From Rhipidocladum racemiflorum (taxonomy: Eukaryota > Streptophyta > Magnoliopsida > Poales > Poaceae), in NCBI GenBank assembly GCA_036346355.1, contig JAYEVF010000044.1, positions 275,363 to 339,362 on the forward strand: DNA of 64,000 nucleotides. The letters are read 5' to 3'. Positions within the stretch are counted from its first letter, which is position 1. Each line of letters begins with the position of its first letter. Position numbers and translations under genes: made by a program. The notes below the pieces were generated by a model that was not told the origin of the DNA, did no database searches, and saw nothing but the letters and a program-made list of their open reading frames with translations. Below are positions 11,099 through 22,639 of this stretch, one piece after another.

Positions 11099-14000
11099 CT
11101 AGGGCGTTAAGAACGAGTTCATGGAAGCTTGAATCTCTTCTAGGGCCCTTCCTTTAGTCTCTGGTACTAGCCGCTCCACAAACACAACTGTAAGCCCACA
11201 AATGCTTGCGAACAGGAAAAATGTGCCTGCAATCCGTCCAAGATATACAGAAAAACAATACATCAACAAAGTTGCAGACCAACGAAACTGTTGGGCTCAC
11301 TATATACATGTCGATGCCAGTATCCATCGTGACTATGATTTAAAAGTTCCTTTTTTTTTCTTGCTGCTAATTTACCATAAGAGCTCCACATGAGGAGAAA
11401 GTTGAAAGCGTACGAGACAATCCACGAGCCGAGCCAGCTTACTAAGGTTACAAGGCTTCCAGCTGATCCTTTCATGTTTATGGGAAAAATCTGCATGCAC
11501 AGTGATGAAATGTAGTCAAATTCATCCATATTGCTGACGTACTTTTAGTCCGCAGATTCTGAAGGATTTTTGGGTACAGTAATCTCAACTATCTTTTACT
11601 CAAGGGGCAAAAAAGATACCTCTGACATTATAACCCATGGTATTCCTCCCATACCCAGCGAAAAAGATCCAGTGAAAACCTGGTTTTGCAAGACACAAAA
11701 ATGTTTACGACTACCACTGAGAGAGAGAGAGAGAGATCGATCTGGCAGTAATGCAGAAAAGAAGTTAACAAGCAGTATATACCAGAGTGCCTGCCAAAGC
11801 CAACGCTATGTTCAAGTCCTTCACCCAATGCTGTTCCTGTTCCCGTAAGAGTAAAAGTACTGCTAAGTTGGTGGCCTTCCTACGAGGATGGAATTGATTT
11901 CAGCAAATTCGAACCTTAGATAAGAATGACACACCAACTAGTAGGCAACCCAAGCATGTTCCAGCTGCAGAAACCTGGAATATTGCATCATAAATATTAC
12001 TGTGCTTATCATCCATTATTAAGTCTACATTTTTACCATCAAAAGTGGCCTCCTTCCAGCCTTGTCCATTAGAAGCACCCCTAATGCCGTCATTGGTATC
12101 TACAAGGACACAAAACTTTAATCATATACCTAAAGTCAGTTAGGAGCAAAAGAGGTGGCTAGGAGCATCGTGGAAGAGACCTGGACAGCAACCATTGCAA
12201 GCATTCCCGTGTTTCCTGACGCGAAACCTGATTTGTACCATGAGTAGTTAGTAGCCCCAAAGTAACCCATGGTAAAAGTTCCCTTCTGATTACCATAACC
12301 AGTGTACGAGAGAAAGTTAACGCAACAAGTTGCTACTATTCCTTAGTCTTTACCGGCTGAAACAAATATCTCACTGGCGTAGAAGCAAATCGCATTTACT
12401 CCTCCAAACTGTTGAAGGATCATTAGCCCAACTCCAACCTGATCGCGAAACTGATATCTTAGAAAATTACAGAAGCATTTCCCTTCCAGCTAGAAAGGCA
12501 CTTACTGTAACAGCATGAATATAATCCTTCTGAAATAGGTCCAACATCTTTGACTGTGGTAGACGCTGAAGTTTTTCTGTGAAATCCTGAATATATAGAT
12601 GATGGAATTAGGTAGATCTTATAGTAATACATGATTAAGTTAGTGGTTTGTTTTAACTCTCAGGCACTTGATACGGCACTTGATACTTTGATTTCTGCTG
12701 CCTCTTCGAAGATATCAGTTTCCTTTCCCCTTAGCTTCTGTAATGCTGCCTCAAATGTACCTGGGTGTGTGATCCTCGCCTGAAATACATGATTTTTCAT
12801 CAAGCATTGCTCCAAGGGATTAACTTGTAGGCTTTATCTAATGATCATATGAGAAGATGATTTTACACTTGTCTCAGTAGGTCTATGTGCAGATCTTATT
12901 GTATCTGCATCTAAACCTAGGTCTCAACTTAAATATTTATATGTAATTAATTGAAAGTTCAAAATCTGTCCCCTTGCATATAATTCTCATGTGATGCTCA
13001 AATTAGTATCTCTCCATGATCGAGTAAAGGACAGAACTTGGTGCAATGTTAATAAATGACCATCTTAAGTTTGCCAATGTCACCCAACACTTATATAACA
13101 TAATAAGATTACCAGCCATCTTGGAGATTCAGGAATCAAAAGAAGGCCAACCAGCTGCAGTAAACATGGTGTCACACCTACAAGAGATAAATCTAACATT
13201 TACACATAACCATAAGCACTAAATGTCTAGTTATAAATGTGCATGAATTTTGAAATCGATATATTTAGATTGAAAGAAAGACCCGTTTAAGTTGGTGCAA
13301 TCTACAAGAAGACCTAATCTAAAACCTACGATCATTGTTATAGGAAGGGAAGAAAAGTACACCAAAGAAACAAGTGTACCGATGATTGCCAAGGTACGCC
13401 AGGTGATAAAGGTCCCCAGAACATATGCAAGTGATGCCCCACAACATATCATAAGCTGCAGAAATGGAGGTGCTTGCTTTCTTAAGATAAAGCTCTGAAG
13501 TCAGTAATGAAATCTCCCTGATTGTGTACAGACCTGGTTTACAGTTGCGAAGCCTCCTCTAAGTTTCTTGGGTGTTATCTCTGATATATAGACTGGAACC
13601 TGTTGAGGTACCACAAATTTCAAACCAAATCTGTTGGAGAAAGTAACAAGATGGAGTAGCTTATTGTAATCACCACATATGAAAGAAGGCCAATTCCACA
13701 TCCAATCAAGAGCCTTCCAAGGTCAAGCCACCAAAAATTCTTCGGAAGATCATACAGAAAAGAAAAATATTAGATGAGCTAAGATGATAATATGTTCCTT
13801 AAAAGTTTCAGTAGGCATCTAAGTGCCCACTAAAGTGGAGATATACAGAGAAAAGAGGGTGGAAACCTTAGAAAAGATTATAAAGAGATATCCAAGAATG
13901 CAGAAAATATCTGATATTGCCATTGCCTGCACGCCACAATGTACAAGAAGTTAGCAGAAGTTGGTCATCAGTCGAGAGCATATAAATGATCCCTCAGGCA

Positions 14001-14830
14001 GTTTGGCACTGGTCAGTTTGGTACACATAAAATGTTTTTTTTTGCGAACTAGTGCATATAAAATGTGCAGGTGCAGCTAGATTAATTAGCAGGATGGGAA
14101 TGGGATTAATACTTACGCATCTTCGACCAACTCGATCTGCTATGGTACCACTGAGAATAGCGCCTAGCATTGCTCCAATGGTCAATATTGAACCAAAGAC
14201 AGAATACTGCATGTGCACATGATAATTAAAAATGCAGTTGACCTTGCTAGATGCTTATATAGATCCTGTGTGTACAATTGTGTATAATTGTGTGTGTGTA
14301 CCTCAGCTAAGGAAAGGTGAAGATCACGCATGATGCCCTCCTGAGATGGGGATGAGTAGCCTACCTGCAGCGCCAAGCAAGCAAAACAGGAAATCGAAAT
14401 TAACTTAACCTGGTCCTTGATTGATGATGATGTACCCACTAGTAGGATAAATCTGGCTAATTAGATATTAGCCTAGTTACATAGGAACAACAACCATTTT
14501 ATCTTAATTAGCAGCATTTGTTAGCTACTCCAAACTAGCTGGAGAAAAAGGAGGAAGCAAGAGATGGGGATGGGATTGGAAGAAGAGACCCTAATTAGTA
14601 ATGAAACGCACGTATCCATAAGGGCTTACCGAGATTCCGAACTCGAAGGATCCGGCGACGGCGACGGCGGTGCTGGCGACCACCACCCCAATTGAAGAGG
14701 AAGCAGAAGCAGCTCTGTGATGGCTATCAGCACTGCTCCCGGCCACCGTCACCAAGAGAGGCTTGTTGGCTTCTTCTCGCCGTCCTTCCATAGCCATAGG
14801 GTCGGCCTGCCGGGGTTCTCTCAATATCAA
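11099..14830 (-). CDS. ERD6-like sugar transporter (MFS), 18 exons
   Basis: Exons on the minus strand: 14830-14630, 14364-14302, 14206-14117, 13926-13867, 13739-13674, 13599-13534, 13455-13380, 13177-13113, 12779-12687, 12586-12506, 12438-12354, 12227-12181, 12099-12037, 11974-11915, 11836-11783, 11679-11620, 11490-11376 and 11226-11099 (TAG at 11101-11099). All borders are GT-AG, phases are consistent, and the frame is unbroken. The product is 490 residues from 14830, or 479/477 from ATGs at 14797/14791. Sugar-porter signatures are in order: GYSSPSQ in the first membrane segment, ADRVGRR in the loop after helix 2, LGRLLIGCGIG, PVYISEITP, PESPRWL at mid-protein, QQFGGVNAI, DKAGRRP, and PETKGRALEEIQ near the C terminus. 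These place it in the ERD6-like clade of monosaccharide transporters; characterised members are mostly tonoplast proton-coupled sugar exporters. Which sugar it carries cannot be read here. It looks intact. A foldback MITE lies 80 bp upstream of the first ATG. Confidence 0.93.
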
Positions 14831-14909
14831 TCCTCGTGCCGTCTCGCTCGACCTGTCTTGACTGGTGAAGCGGATGCTATGTGCACTTGTCCGTCCATAG
14901 CCATAGTTG

Positions 14910-15289
14910 GAATTTTTTTTTAAAATAATAATATTTTAATCAATATTTACAGAAATAATATGCCGAAAATAAAAATAGCAAAACTACCCCCTGTGTCCAT
15001 TTGAATTGGCGACAGGGTCCTGTCGCCATTTGAATTGGCGACATGGCTCCTATGTCCATTTCAAATGGCGACAGGGGGTAAAATCGGAATAAAAGCCCCA
15101 CACAGGCAGCAGTGGGATGCCCTCCTGTCGCCATTTGAAATAGACATAGGAGCCCTGTCGCCAATTCAAATGGCGACAGGATCCTGTCGACAATTCAAAT
15201 GGACACAGGGGGGTAGTTTTGCTATTTTCTTTTTCGGCATATTATTTCTGTAAATATTGATTAAAATTATTATTTTTTTTAAAAAAATC
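14910..15289. mobile_element. Mutator-type foldback MITE (long hairpin)
   Basis: This 380-bp element is almost entirely an inverted repeat. The left arm, starting in A/T tracts and TAATCAATATTTACAG, is mirrored by the right arm around a centre near 15100, so a transcript would fold into a hairpin with arms of about 170 bases. A ten-base direct repeat GCCATAGTTG flanks it at 14900-14909 and 15290-15299. The target size of 9-10 bp and G-started ends fit Mutator-like MITEs. Shorter nested palindromes (GTCGCCATTTGAATTGGCGAC at 15021-15041) lie inside the arms. It sits in the 5' flank of the sugar transporter gene. Confidence 0.82.
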
Positions 15290-15459
15290 GCCATAGTTGC
15301 TTGTCCCTTTGTTCGTTGTGTGACTTTCCTTTTTTTGATTTCTTGAATCACTTTTCTAAACTAATAAAAGAGGAAGTTTTCATTTTCTTGAATCACTCCG
15401 GCCAAGCGAGTCTGTGGAGTTGCTGAACCAGGCGAGGCGAAGTGGTCGACTCGTGTTTA

Positions 15460-15977
15460 GACCATCTCCAACCATATTTCCTTCATTTCATTCCCTTCCC
15501 TGTTCCCTTTCCTCATTTCCATTCTCTTTATTTCCCCTCATCTCCAACAGATTCCCTTTAAAGAGAATTGTATAGGGAAAGGAGAGAGAATTCCTTGCTA
15601 GAGGGAATAGGAGAGAGACTCCCTTCACGAAGGGAATGCTGAAGGGGGAATCCGTTGGAGCGCTGAAGGAATGAAAATCCCTTCGCAGAGGGAAAGGGAG
15701 AGGGGAAGGGACCATCTCCAACCATATTCCCTTCATTTCATTCCCTTCCCTGTTCCCTTTCCTCATTCCCATTCCCTTTATTTCCCCTCATCTCTAACAG
15801 ATTCCTTTTAAAGAGAATTGTATAGGAAAAGGAGAGAAAATCTCTTGCTAGAGGGAATGGGAGAGAGAATCCCTTCACGAAGGGAATGCTGAAGGGAATC
15901 CGTTGGAGCACTGAAGGGAATGGGAATCCCTTCGCGGAGGGAAAGGGAGAGGGGAAGGGACACGGTTGGAGATGGTC
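15460..15977. mobile_element. Tandem dimer of a Tourist-like foldback MITE
   Basis: Two similar units, 15460-15709 and 15710-15977, each begin GACCATCTCCAACC. The whole ends with its exact inverse GGTTGGAGATGGTC, and TTA is duplicated at 15457-15459 and 15978-15980. Inside, GGGAAT/ATTCCC words make each unit self-complementary. One TTA pair around both units shows that the dimer behaves as one insertion. There is no coding capacity. Confidence 0.8.
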
Positions 15978-15980
15978 TTA

Positions 15981-16359
15981 GGATGGGCTTCTATATCCTT
16001 CAGGAGTGCTGTTGCTCATGCCTCTGTTTAGGGTTAACCCTGTTCATGAAAACGATTTATAGACAATCATAGAATTATTATTATTAATGCTTGAGCCATC
16101 TAAAAAATGAGCCAACTCTATCTTGAATTTTTCCTCCATTCCATCGATATCACAGAAAGAACCAACCAATCTTAGGAGAGTTACGTGACAAACTTTGTGT
16201 TTGAAATCTCATCAATTTTCATTCACTTTTAGGATTATGCTATTAGTAAAGAGGTGCACGATACACTACATTAAAATTTTTGATATCTCTTCTTTACGGT
16301 ATGACTTCACTATGTATTTTCAGCCTTTCTAAAAACTTGCTTATTCTGGAAATTTGCAG
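15981..16359. other. Spacer and first intron region of the ARF pseudogene
   Basis: No coding sequence was recognised. An ARF first exon with the GTP-binding P-loop would be expected to the left, but I do not find one here. Confidence 0.4.
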
Positions 16360-17069
16360 GATTTAACATTGAAACTGTTGAGTAAAAGAATATTAGCTTC
16401 ACTGTTTGGGATGTCAGTGTCCAGGACAAGGTAAGAAATTCTACTTCTAATTAACTTATTATCTTAGATGGAGAAATCATGTCTCTTAATCTGTTCCTGG
16501 CCCTTAGGGTGAAAGGAAATTATACCCCATTTTTTGCATTGATGTTGTTAAACTCCATAATAGTTCAGTTGTCATAAACTTGTGCCTTGGACTTGTTCTA
16601 TGTCAAAACAGATCAGGCACATGTGGAGGCACTACTTCCAGAATACGCAGGGGCTCATTTTTGTTGTGGACAGCAATGATAGGGAGCATGTTGTTGAGGC
16701 TAGAGATGAGCTCCACAGGATGCTGAATGAGGTAATGTGCTTGTGTTGTTGTAGCTCCAAAGTGCTTCTGTTTGCAAATATCCGGTATATATACGCTAAT
16801 ATGAAGTTTTGATTCAACTATCTTGCAACCATAAGTTTAGAGCTCTATGAGCAGCTTAGGAGACAAACATGCGTGCTAAGATAGGTCAAATGTTCAGTGC
16901 CGTGTTTGTTTTATTAAGAACTTGCTGTTGGAAATTTTATCTCCTGATTAACGGGAGACTTTTCTGTGATATAAGATGAGCTGTGTGATGATGTGCAGCT
17001 TGTATTTGCAAACAAACAAGATCTTCCTAATGCCACGAATTTGTCCATTGATGACAAATTGGAATTTGG
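16360..17069 (+). pseudogene. ADP-ribosylation factor (ARF1-type) pseudogene
   Basis: Three former exons are recognisable: 16360-16430 (FNIETVE-stop-KNISFTVWDV), 16612-16731 (MWRHYFQNTQGLIFVVDSND and RDELHRMLNE) and 16975-17069 (LVFANKQDLPNA). ARFs are small GTPases of vesicle budding at the Golgi. Several breaks are visible. A TAA at 16383-16385 replaces the codon after VE. The switch II Asp-x-x-Gly motif is altered, with VGGQDK changed to VSVQDK. The acceptor of the third exon reads TAA instead of CAG just before 16975. Homology fades after about 17069, and the P-loop exon and C terminus are missing. The GTP-binding NKQD motif survives. This is a dead, truncated copy that still holds introns, so it was not made by retroposition. 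Confidence 0.88.
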
Positions 17070-18279
17070 TTTGTGTTATGTGTGAATTTTTGCTCAGCTG
17101 TTATTGTGCTAATTTGGTCGCTCTATTTGCTGTCCATTTGACTATTGAACCAAACTTTCTATTGCATTACATTTCAGTAAATATAATGCATATTTGCCGT
17201 GAAGAATTAAGGGCAAGTGGAGTCAAATAATGTTGGGAGGATACAATTTGTTCCAAAACATTTATGCGTATTTGCTACATGCAAAAGACCTCAGGTTTTT
17301 GAAGCTAATTCTCTACCATTGTGTTGCCAATTGCCTCTACATTAATTGTTCATTAGAGGTAACTTATGCTTTCTATTGAGTCATATGCTGCTTCCTAACC
17401 TAGAAACAAAAGAAAACAGTTTTTTATAGGGCCAGTTTGTTACTAAACCTGACACTTACATGGAGTACCTTGTTCCTTCTACTGAAGGAAAAATTGATGA
17501 TTTGCCTCGAACTTGATCGGCATTTGATGATTTGCCCTATGATATCTCATTGATATGCGGGTCTTGGGACTCATTTGCGCAAGGAGCTAGTTTGAGTTAG
17601 TCAAGCTTTCTTAACGTGAATTAAGGGATACCGGCAAGTCTCCAAGTCCACTGGAAAAATCATCGTGTCAATTCTCTTATGATTTGCTTTCTATTGTTGA
17701 TTTGTGCAAATTCACATCCCTAGTATATTTAGTGATTGTTCTTTACTCTAGAATTGTACACTTTTCTTAGTCTTAATTTGTTGACGCACTTAGCAAATCC
17801 TATGATTTAGGTCTTAATTGTTCAAATTCTTAATTCTAACTTTACTTGCTAAGTTCTTGTAATTAGAGCTAAAGAATTCTAGCAAATCTCTTATAAAGGC
17901 TGCTAAATCAACGCCAAAAAAGAAGATCAAGGACTCCAGTTCCGCTACTGTTGCTGTCGGGTTGTCACTGGCTTGTATAGCATTGGTGGCTCTTATCTTT
18001 CTGTGTTGCTGTGCTTGTCGTGGAACCATAATTCGGTGTCACCATATGATCTAAGGGATGATAAACCACTCCTGAGTTTGAATTTGAGTGTATCAAACTA
18101 GTATAAATGCTGCTCGCCTTTTTTGTTTTCGTCTAATTACATATGTGTTGCGTTGTAGCTTGCTTGCTATATATGTGCCGGCTGGCCGGCCTGCAAAATC
18201 TATCTGATCGATGCCTTGTGCCCTTACATGGAATTAATGCAGCAGGTTCTTCCCGTAAGTCTTGTTCTACCCCGATCGA
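17070..18279. other. Non-genic sequence with a possible membrane-protein scrap
   Basis: No complete gene. On the plus strand near 17898-18050 a short frame carries a basic stretch followed by a clear hydrophobic segment (TVAVGLSLACIALVALIFLC) and Cys-rich end, as in the membrane anchor of a receptor or formin-like protein. It has stops close upstream and is at best a fragment. The rest shows nothing recognisable. Confidence 0.35.
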
Positions 18280-19043
18280 TGTTGGATTATTTGGGCCAAG
18301 CCCATTTGATTGAGACAATAAATCCTAGAAAATCTCAAAGGCCCACCTCATGAGGAGCATGTGCACTAGCAATAGTACCACATTGCTAGCCTAAAGTGGT
18401 GAGCACTAGTTTAAATAGTGGAGTGTGCTACACCATGGTAGAACCATGTGGAGAAAGGGAGAAAGAATACACACGCTCGCCTCGCCGGGCTCGGGGCGAG
18501 GCGGGGCGAGCGCGGGCGTCGGCACTGCGTGAATGGTCCGCCGAATTCGGTCCAGGGCTTTGCGTGGCGCAGCCTCCTTTTGCAGATTACTCTTTGCTAC
18601 TCGGAATCGCGGTTGTAGTATGAGATAAGGACACCGTAGCAGATCCCGTAATGGACTCGATCGTGGCACGCCTCGAGTCGTGTTCGTTACTGGATCGTTA
18701 CCAGTGGCTCCTTTATATCTTCGTCGCCGTCATCCGGGAGAAATAGAGTTTTCGCGCCCTAGCGCTTTTGCCGCTTCCTCGCTGCGCCGCCATCAAGTTC
18801 GCCGTCTCCGTGCACGGCGTGCACCAGCGAACGGGCAAGCAGTGTCTCCGAAACCGTCCGCCCTCGCGTTCTTGCACCGGAGAGGATTTAATCAGGTTTT
18901 GGGAAGCGCTCGCGCGATCGCTTCCACGCCACCGCTACGGCTCGTCTTCCTCGACATTCAGAGGCGGCGCTAGGCATCGCGGCTGATCAGGCCGCTTTAG
19001 TCCTCGATCAGACGCGCTACAACGCTTCATCGCTTCCATCTGC
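18280..19043 (+). repeat. 5' LTR of the copia element
   Basis: Starts TGTTGGATT and matches 21332-22121 along its length, including the TTTAAATAGTGGAGTGTGC region that may hold the TATA box. Its right end lacks the terminal A and runs into pol sequence, marking the internal deletion. Confidence 0.82.
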
Positions 19044-19149
19044 TGTTTTAGGTCATATTTCACATGAAAGATTTGCATAGCGTTTCTAGTCAAAACCCTG
19101 AGATAATTCCCGAACCTATTGCACAAACCGAGAATTCGAGCAGATACCC

Positions 19150-20740
19150 GAGCAAAATCTCGAGGAGGATGATGCGGTGAGGCTCCTAGGAGGAGCAAGA
19201 GACAAAGGATGGTTAAATCCTTTGGTAATGATTTCACTGTGTACCTTGTGGATGATACTCCCACCTCTATTTCAAGCTTATGCATCTTCGATGCAGACTC
19301 TTGGAAGGAGGCAAATCAGTAGTGAGATGGATTCTATTCTGCCTAATCTGAACTTGGGAGCTCACAGAATCGCCTTATGGATGCAAACTCGTGAAGTGTA
19401 AGTGGGTGTTCAAAAAGAAACTAAGGCCTGATGGTACTATTGAAAAGTACAAGGCTAGACTTGTGGCTAAGGGTTATACGCAAAAGGAAGGAGAGGATTA
19501 TTTTGATACTTATTCACCTGTTGCTAGGATCACAACCATCCTGTACTTTTATCCTTGGTCGCCTCTCATGGTCTCATTGTCCATCAAATGGACGTGAAGA
19601 CAGCTTTTCTTAATGGAGAGCTAGATGAGGAGATCTACATGGATCACCAGGATGGATTTGTGCTACCCTGACATGAGAGCAAGGTGTGTAAGTTATCAAA
19701 TCTCTTTATGGCCTTAAACAAGCACCTAAACAATGGCATGAGAAGTTCGATAGAACATTGACACAAGTCAAGCCACAGAACGGCCGACAAGTGTGTGTAT
19801 TATCGCCATGGTGGGGGTGAGGGAGTTATTCTGTGCCTATATGTGGATGACATTTTGATCTTTGGAACAAACCTTGATGTGATCAATGAGGTCAAGTCTT
19901 TCCTGTCTGGAAATTTTGATATGAAAGATCTCGGAGAGGCTGACGTGATCTTGAACATCAAGTTAGTCAAAAGTGAGGATGGGATTAGTCTTTCTCAATC
20001 CCATTATGTGGAAAAGGTTTTGAGTCGGTTTGGCTATTCAGATAGCAAGCCTTCTCCAACACCTTATGATCCAAGTGTGATTCTTCTAAAAACAAGAGAA
20101 TTGCTAGAGATCAAATGAAATACTCTCGAGATCATTGGATCTCTCATGTACTTGGCTAGCGCTACAAGGCACGATATCTCATTTGTCGTAAGCAAATTGA
20201 GCCGCTTACTTCTAACCCGAGATGATCATTGGCGTGCACTCGAAAGAGTTATGCGTTACTTGGTGGGTACAAGAATTATGGAATACACTATACCGGTACC
20301 CTTCAAGATTAGAGGGTTATAGTGATTCAAATTGGATCTCTGATGTCGATGAGATTAAGGCCACCGGTGGATATGTGTTTACACTTGGTGGGGCGCTGTG
20401 GTCGTGGAGGTCTTGCAAGCAGACTATTTTGACACGGCCAACCATGGAGGCACTGATCGTGCATTGGATACAAACACCGTTGAGGCAGAATGGCTACGTG
20501 AACTCTTGATGGATCTTCCGTGGTTGAAAAACCAATACCGGCCATTCTTATGAATCGTGACAATCAAACAGCTTATTGTTAAAGTGAACAGTTCTAAAGA
20601 TAACTTGAAATCCTCAAGACATGTGAAAAGACGTTTGAAGTCCGTCAGAAATTGAAAAACTCCTGAGTGATAGCATTGGATTATATCCAGACGGCTAAAA
20701 ACCTGGCAGATCCCTTCACTAAAGGGCTATCACGAATGTG
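19150..20740 (+). pseudogene. Copia reverse transcriptase / RNase H pseudogene
   Basis: In order: a spacer segment with DFTVYLVDDTP (about 19220), then CKWVFKKKLRPDGTIEKYKARLVAKGYTQ (from 19397), then MDVKTAFLNGELDEEIYM at about 19590-19645. Then comes the RT active site LYVDDILIFG at about 19837-19866, with the catalytic pair of aspartates intact. The region from 20120 matches the RNase H and C-terminal end, through TAKNLADPFTKGL near 20690-20730. Several frameshifts and stops (for example near 19550, 19670, 20118 and 20320) separate these pieces, so no full protein is made. In an active element this enzyme copies the element RNA into DNA in virus-like particles. Confidence 0.88.
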
Positions 20741-21331
20741 ATAGATAACGATCAAAGGAACTAGGCATGAGACCCATGTGAGTTATACCATAGCGGTAAC
20801 TCCAACCTATGTGATCTGGCGATCCCGTGAATTAGGACACAGGAAAAACAAGCTATCGGTTAATCGGAGGAGAGTAATTTTCTAACTAGTTCCAAGTGAA
20901 GATGCAATACTCTCAAATCAGATGGCAAAGTTGGCTTTTGCCTTAATGTGTTCTGTTGGCTTTATTTAGCTAAGATGTCATCCTACAGAGCATCTTGAAA
21001 GAACACACCTATATGAGATTGATCGTTGAAAGTCGCAGTCTATGAGACTTGGGTAATCTCTAGTAAGCTCATGAAGAGACCATGGAGTACGACTTATATG
21101 CTCCACCCGAGGGGAAGCCTATTGGCAGCTTAGTATCGCCTAAGGCTTTAAATAAAACTCGATCGCACAAAACTTGCAATTCAAGGCTTAGTCCATTGTT
21201 CAAGTTGTGGTGAGTGTAATTTGAAGTCCTAGGTGCAATTCAAGGCATAGTCCATTGTCACTGAAATGTCGTATATTAATGTACTTTGGGAACAGGCAAG
21301 ACTCGGTGGGACTTTGAGATCTGGTGGGGAT

Positions 21332-22121
21332 TGTTGGATTATTTGGGCCAAGCCCATTTGATTGAGACAATAAATCCTAGAAAATCTCAAAGGCCCACCT
21401 CATGAGGAGCATGTGCACTAGCAATAGTACCACATTGCTAGCCTAAAGTGGTGAGCACTAGTTTAAATAGTGGAGTGTGCTACACCATGGTAGAATCATG
21501 TGGAGAAAGGGAGAAAGAATACACACGCGCTCGCCTCGCCGGCGGGTAGGAGCTCGCACGCACGCAGTAGGCGGCGAGAAGGCGCGGGCGTCTTGGCAGC
21601 GTGAATGGTCCGCCGACCCGGTCCAGGGCTTTGCGTAGGCGCAGCCTCCTTTTGCATTACTCTTTGCTACTCGGAATCGCGGTTGTAGTATGAGATAAGG
21701 ACACCGTAATAGATTCCGTGAATGGACTCCGATCGTGGCACGCCCTCGAGTCGTGTTCGATTACGAATCGTTACTGTGGCTCCTTTATATCGTGCATCGC
21801 CGTCATCCGGGAGAAATAGAGTTTTCGCGCTTCTAGCGCTTGCCGCTTCCTCGGCCGCACCGCCATCAAGTTCGCTTCGCCTCAGACGGCGGTGGCACCA
21901 GCCGAACGGGGCAAGGTGTCTCCGAAACCGCCCGTCCTCGCGTTCTTGCACCGGGAGAGGACGAATCAGGTTTTTGGGAAGCGCCGGCGCGATCGCTTTC
22001 CACGCCACCGTCGGCTCGCCTTCCTCGACATTCAGAGCGGCCGCTAGGCATCGCGCCGATCAAGCGGCGCGCTTCGTCTCGGCATCAGACGCACTACAAC
22101 GCTTCATCGCTTCCATCTGCA
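21332..22121 (+). repeat. 3' LTR of the copia element
   Basis: Begins TGTTGGATT after a polypurine tract and ends CTGCA. It matches the left LTR, with small indels in the GC-rich part (21530-22060). Confidence 0.82.
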
Positions 22122-22589
22122 TTACCTAACAAGACGTTACAATGTCTCTACTGTTCATTTTCAACCTATTGATTGTGAGCACATTAGATGGATATATGTG
22201 TAGTCTTCTAGCATATGCGTCTATGGTATGCTCCTGTTATTCGTTACCGATAGTCAATCACATGTTGTTCATGATTTACTTTTGGATTAAATTAAACCTA
22301 AATGTGCCTTTATTTCTAACAATCGATGTAAACAGATTGGGAGCGTTATCGCTCGGTTCATTAGAGAGCCAGCAGTTGGAATCTTCATTGCCAATCAAAT
22401 TAAGCGCACAGCGTCATCTATGAAGGTAGGAGGAGCTGAAGCGTTGTCGATGAAGTCGGAGGTCGAGCGAAACAGCAATGTGAAGGCGATGAGGCTGAGC
22501 TCGCACGAGATAACCACCATTGGCGGACGTCCGGCGGTCTCTAACTCGAAAGTTGCATCTTCTTCTTCTGAACGAGCTATGTAAGGAAT
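22122..22589. other. Junction sequence between copia and gypsy elements
   Basis: No gene was recognised; AT-rich to 22330, then more balanced composition that may be decayed gypsy pol. Confidence 0.35.
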
Positions 22590-22639
22590 TCTAGAAGATG
22601 AAGCTGGAGGTTGTACCGGAAGGATTTTTAGCTGCATTG

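Larger units (their letters stand above)
18280..22121 (+). mobile_element. Internally deleted Ty1/copia retrotransposon with both LTRs
   Basis: Near-identical LTRs (18280-19043 and 21332-22121) start TGTTGGATTATTTGGGCC and share a body through CATCTGC. The right copy ends CA. A purine-rich tract GGTGGGGATT precedes the right LTR, as expected of a polypurine tract. The 2.3-kb interior holds only the end of the integrase to RT spacer plus RT/RNase H. Gag, protease, the integrase core and the primer-binding site are missing, so a deletion joined the left LTR directly to late pol sequence. I find no matching target duplication at the outer ends. The two LTRs differ by several indels in their right halves, so the copy is not recent. 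Confidence 0.85.

Noticed and set aside
15488..15772. Minus-strand frame (MGMRKGNREGNEMKG) as a small gene
   Set aside because: It is the translation of the foldback MITE dimer.
22142..22423. Plus-strand hydrophobic frame just after the copia element
   Set aside because: Short, AT-rich, no family match and no promoter or splice context.
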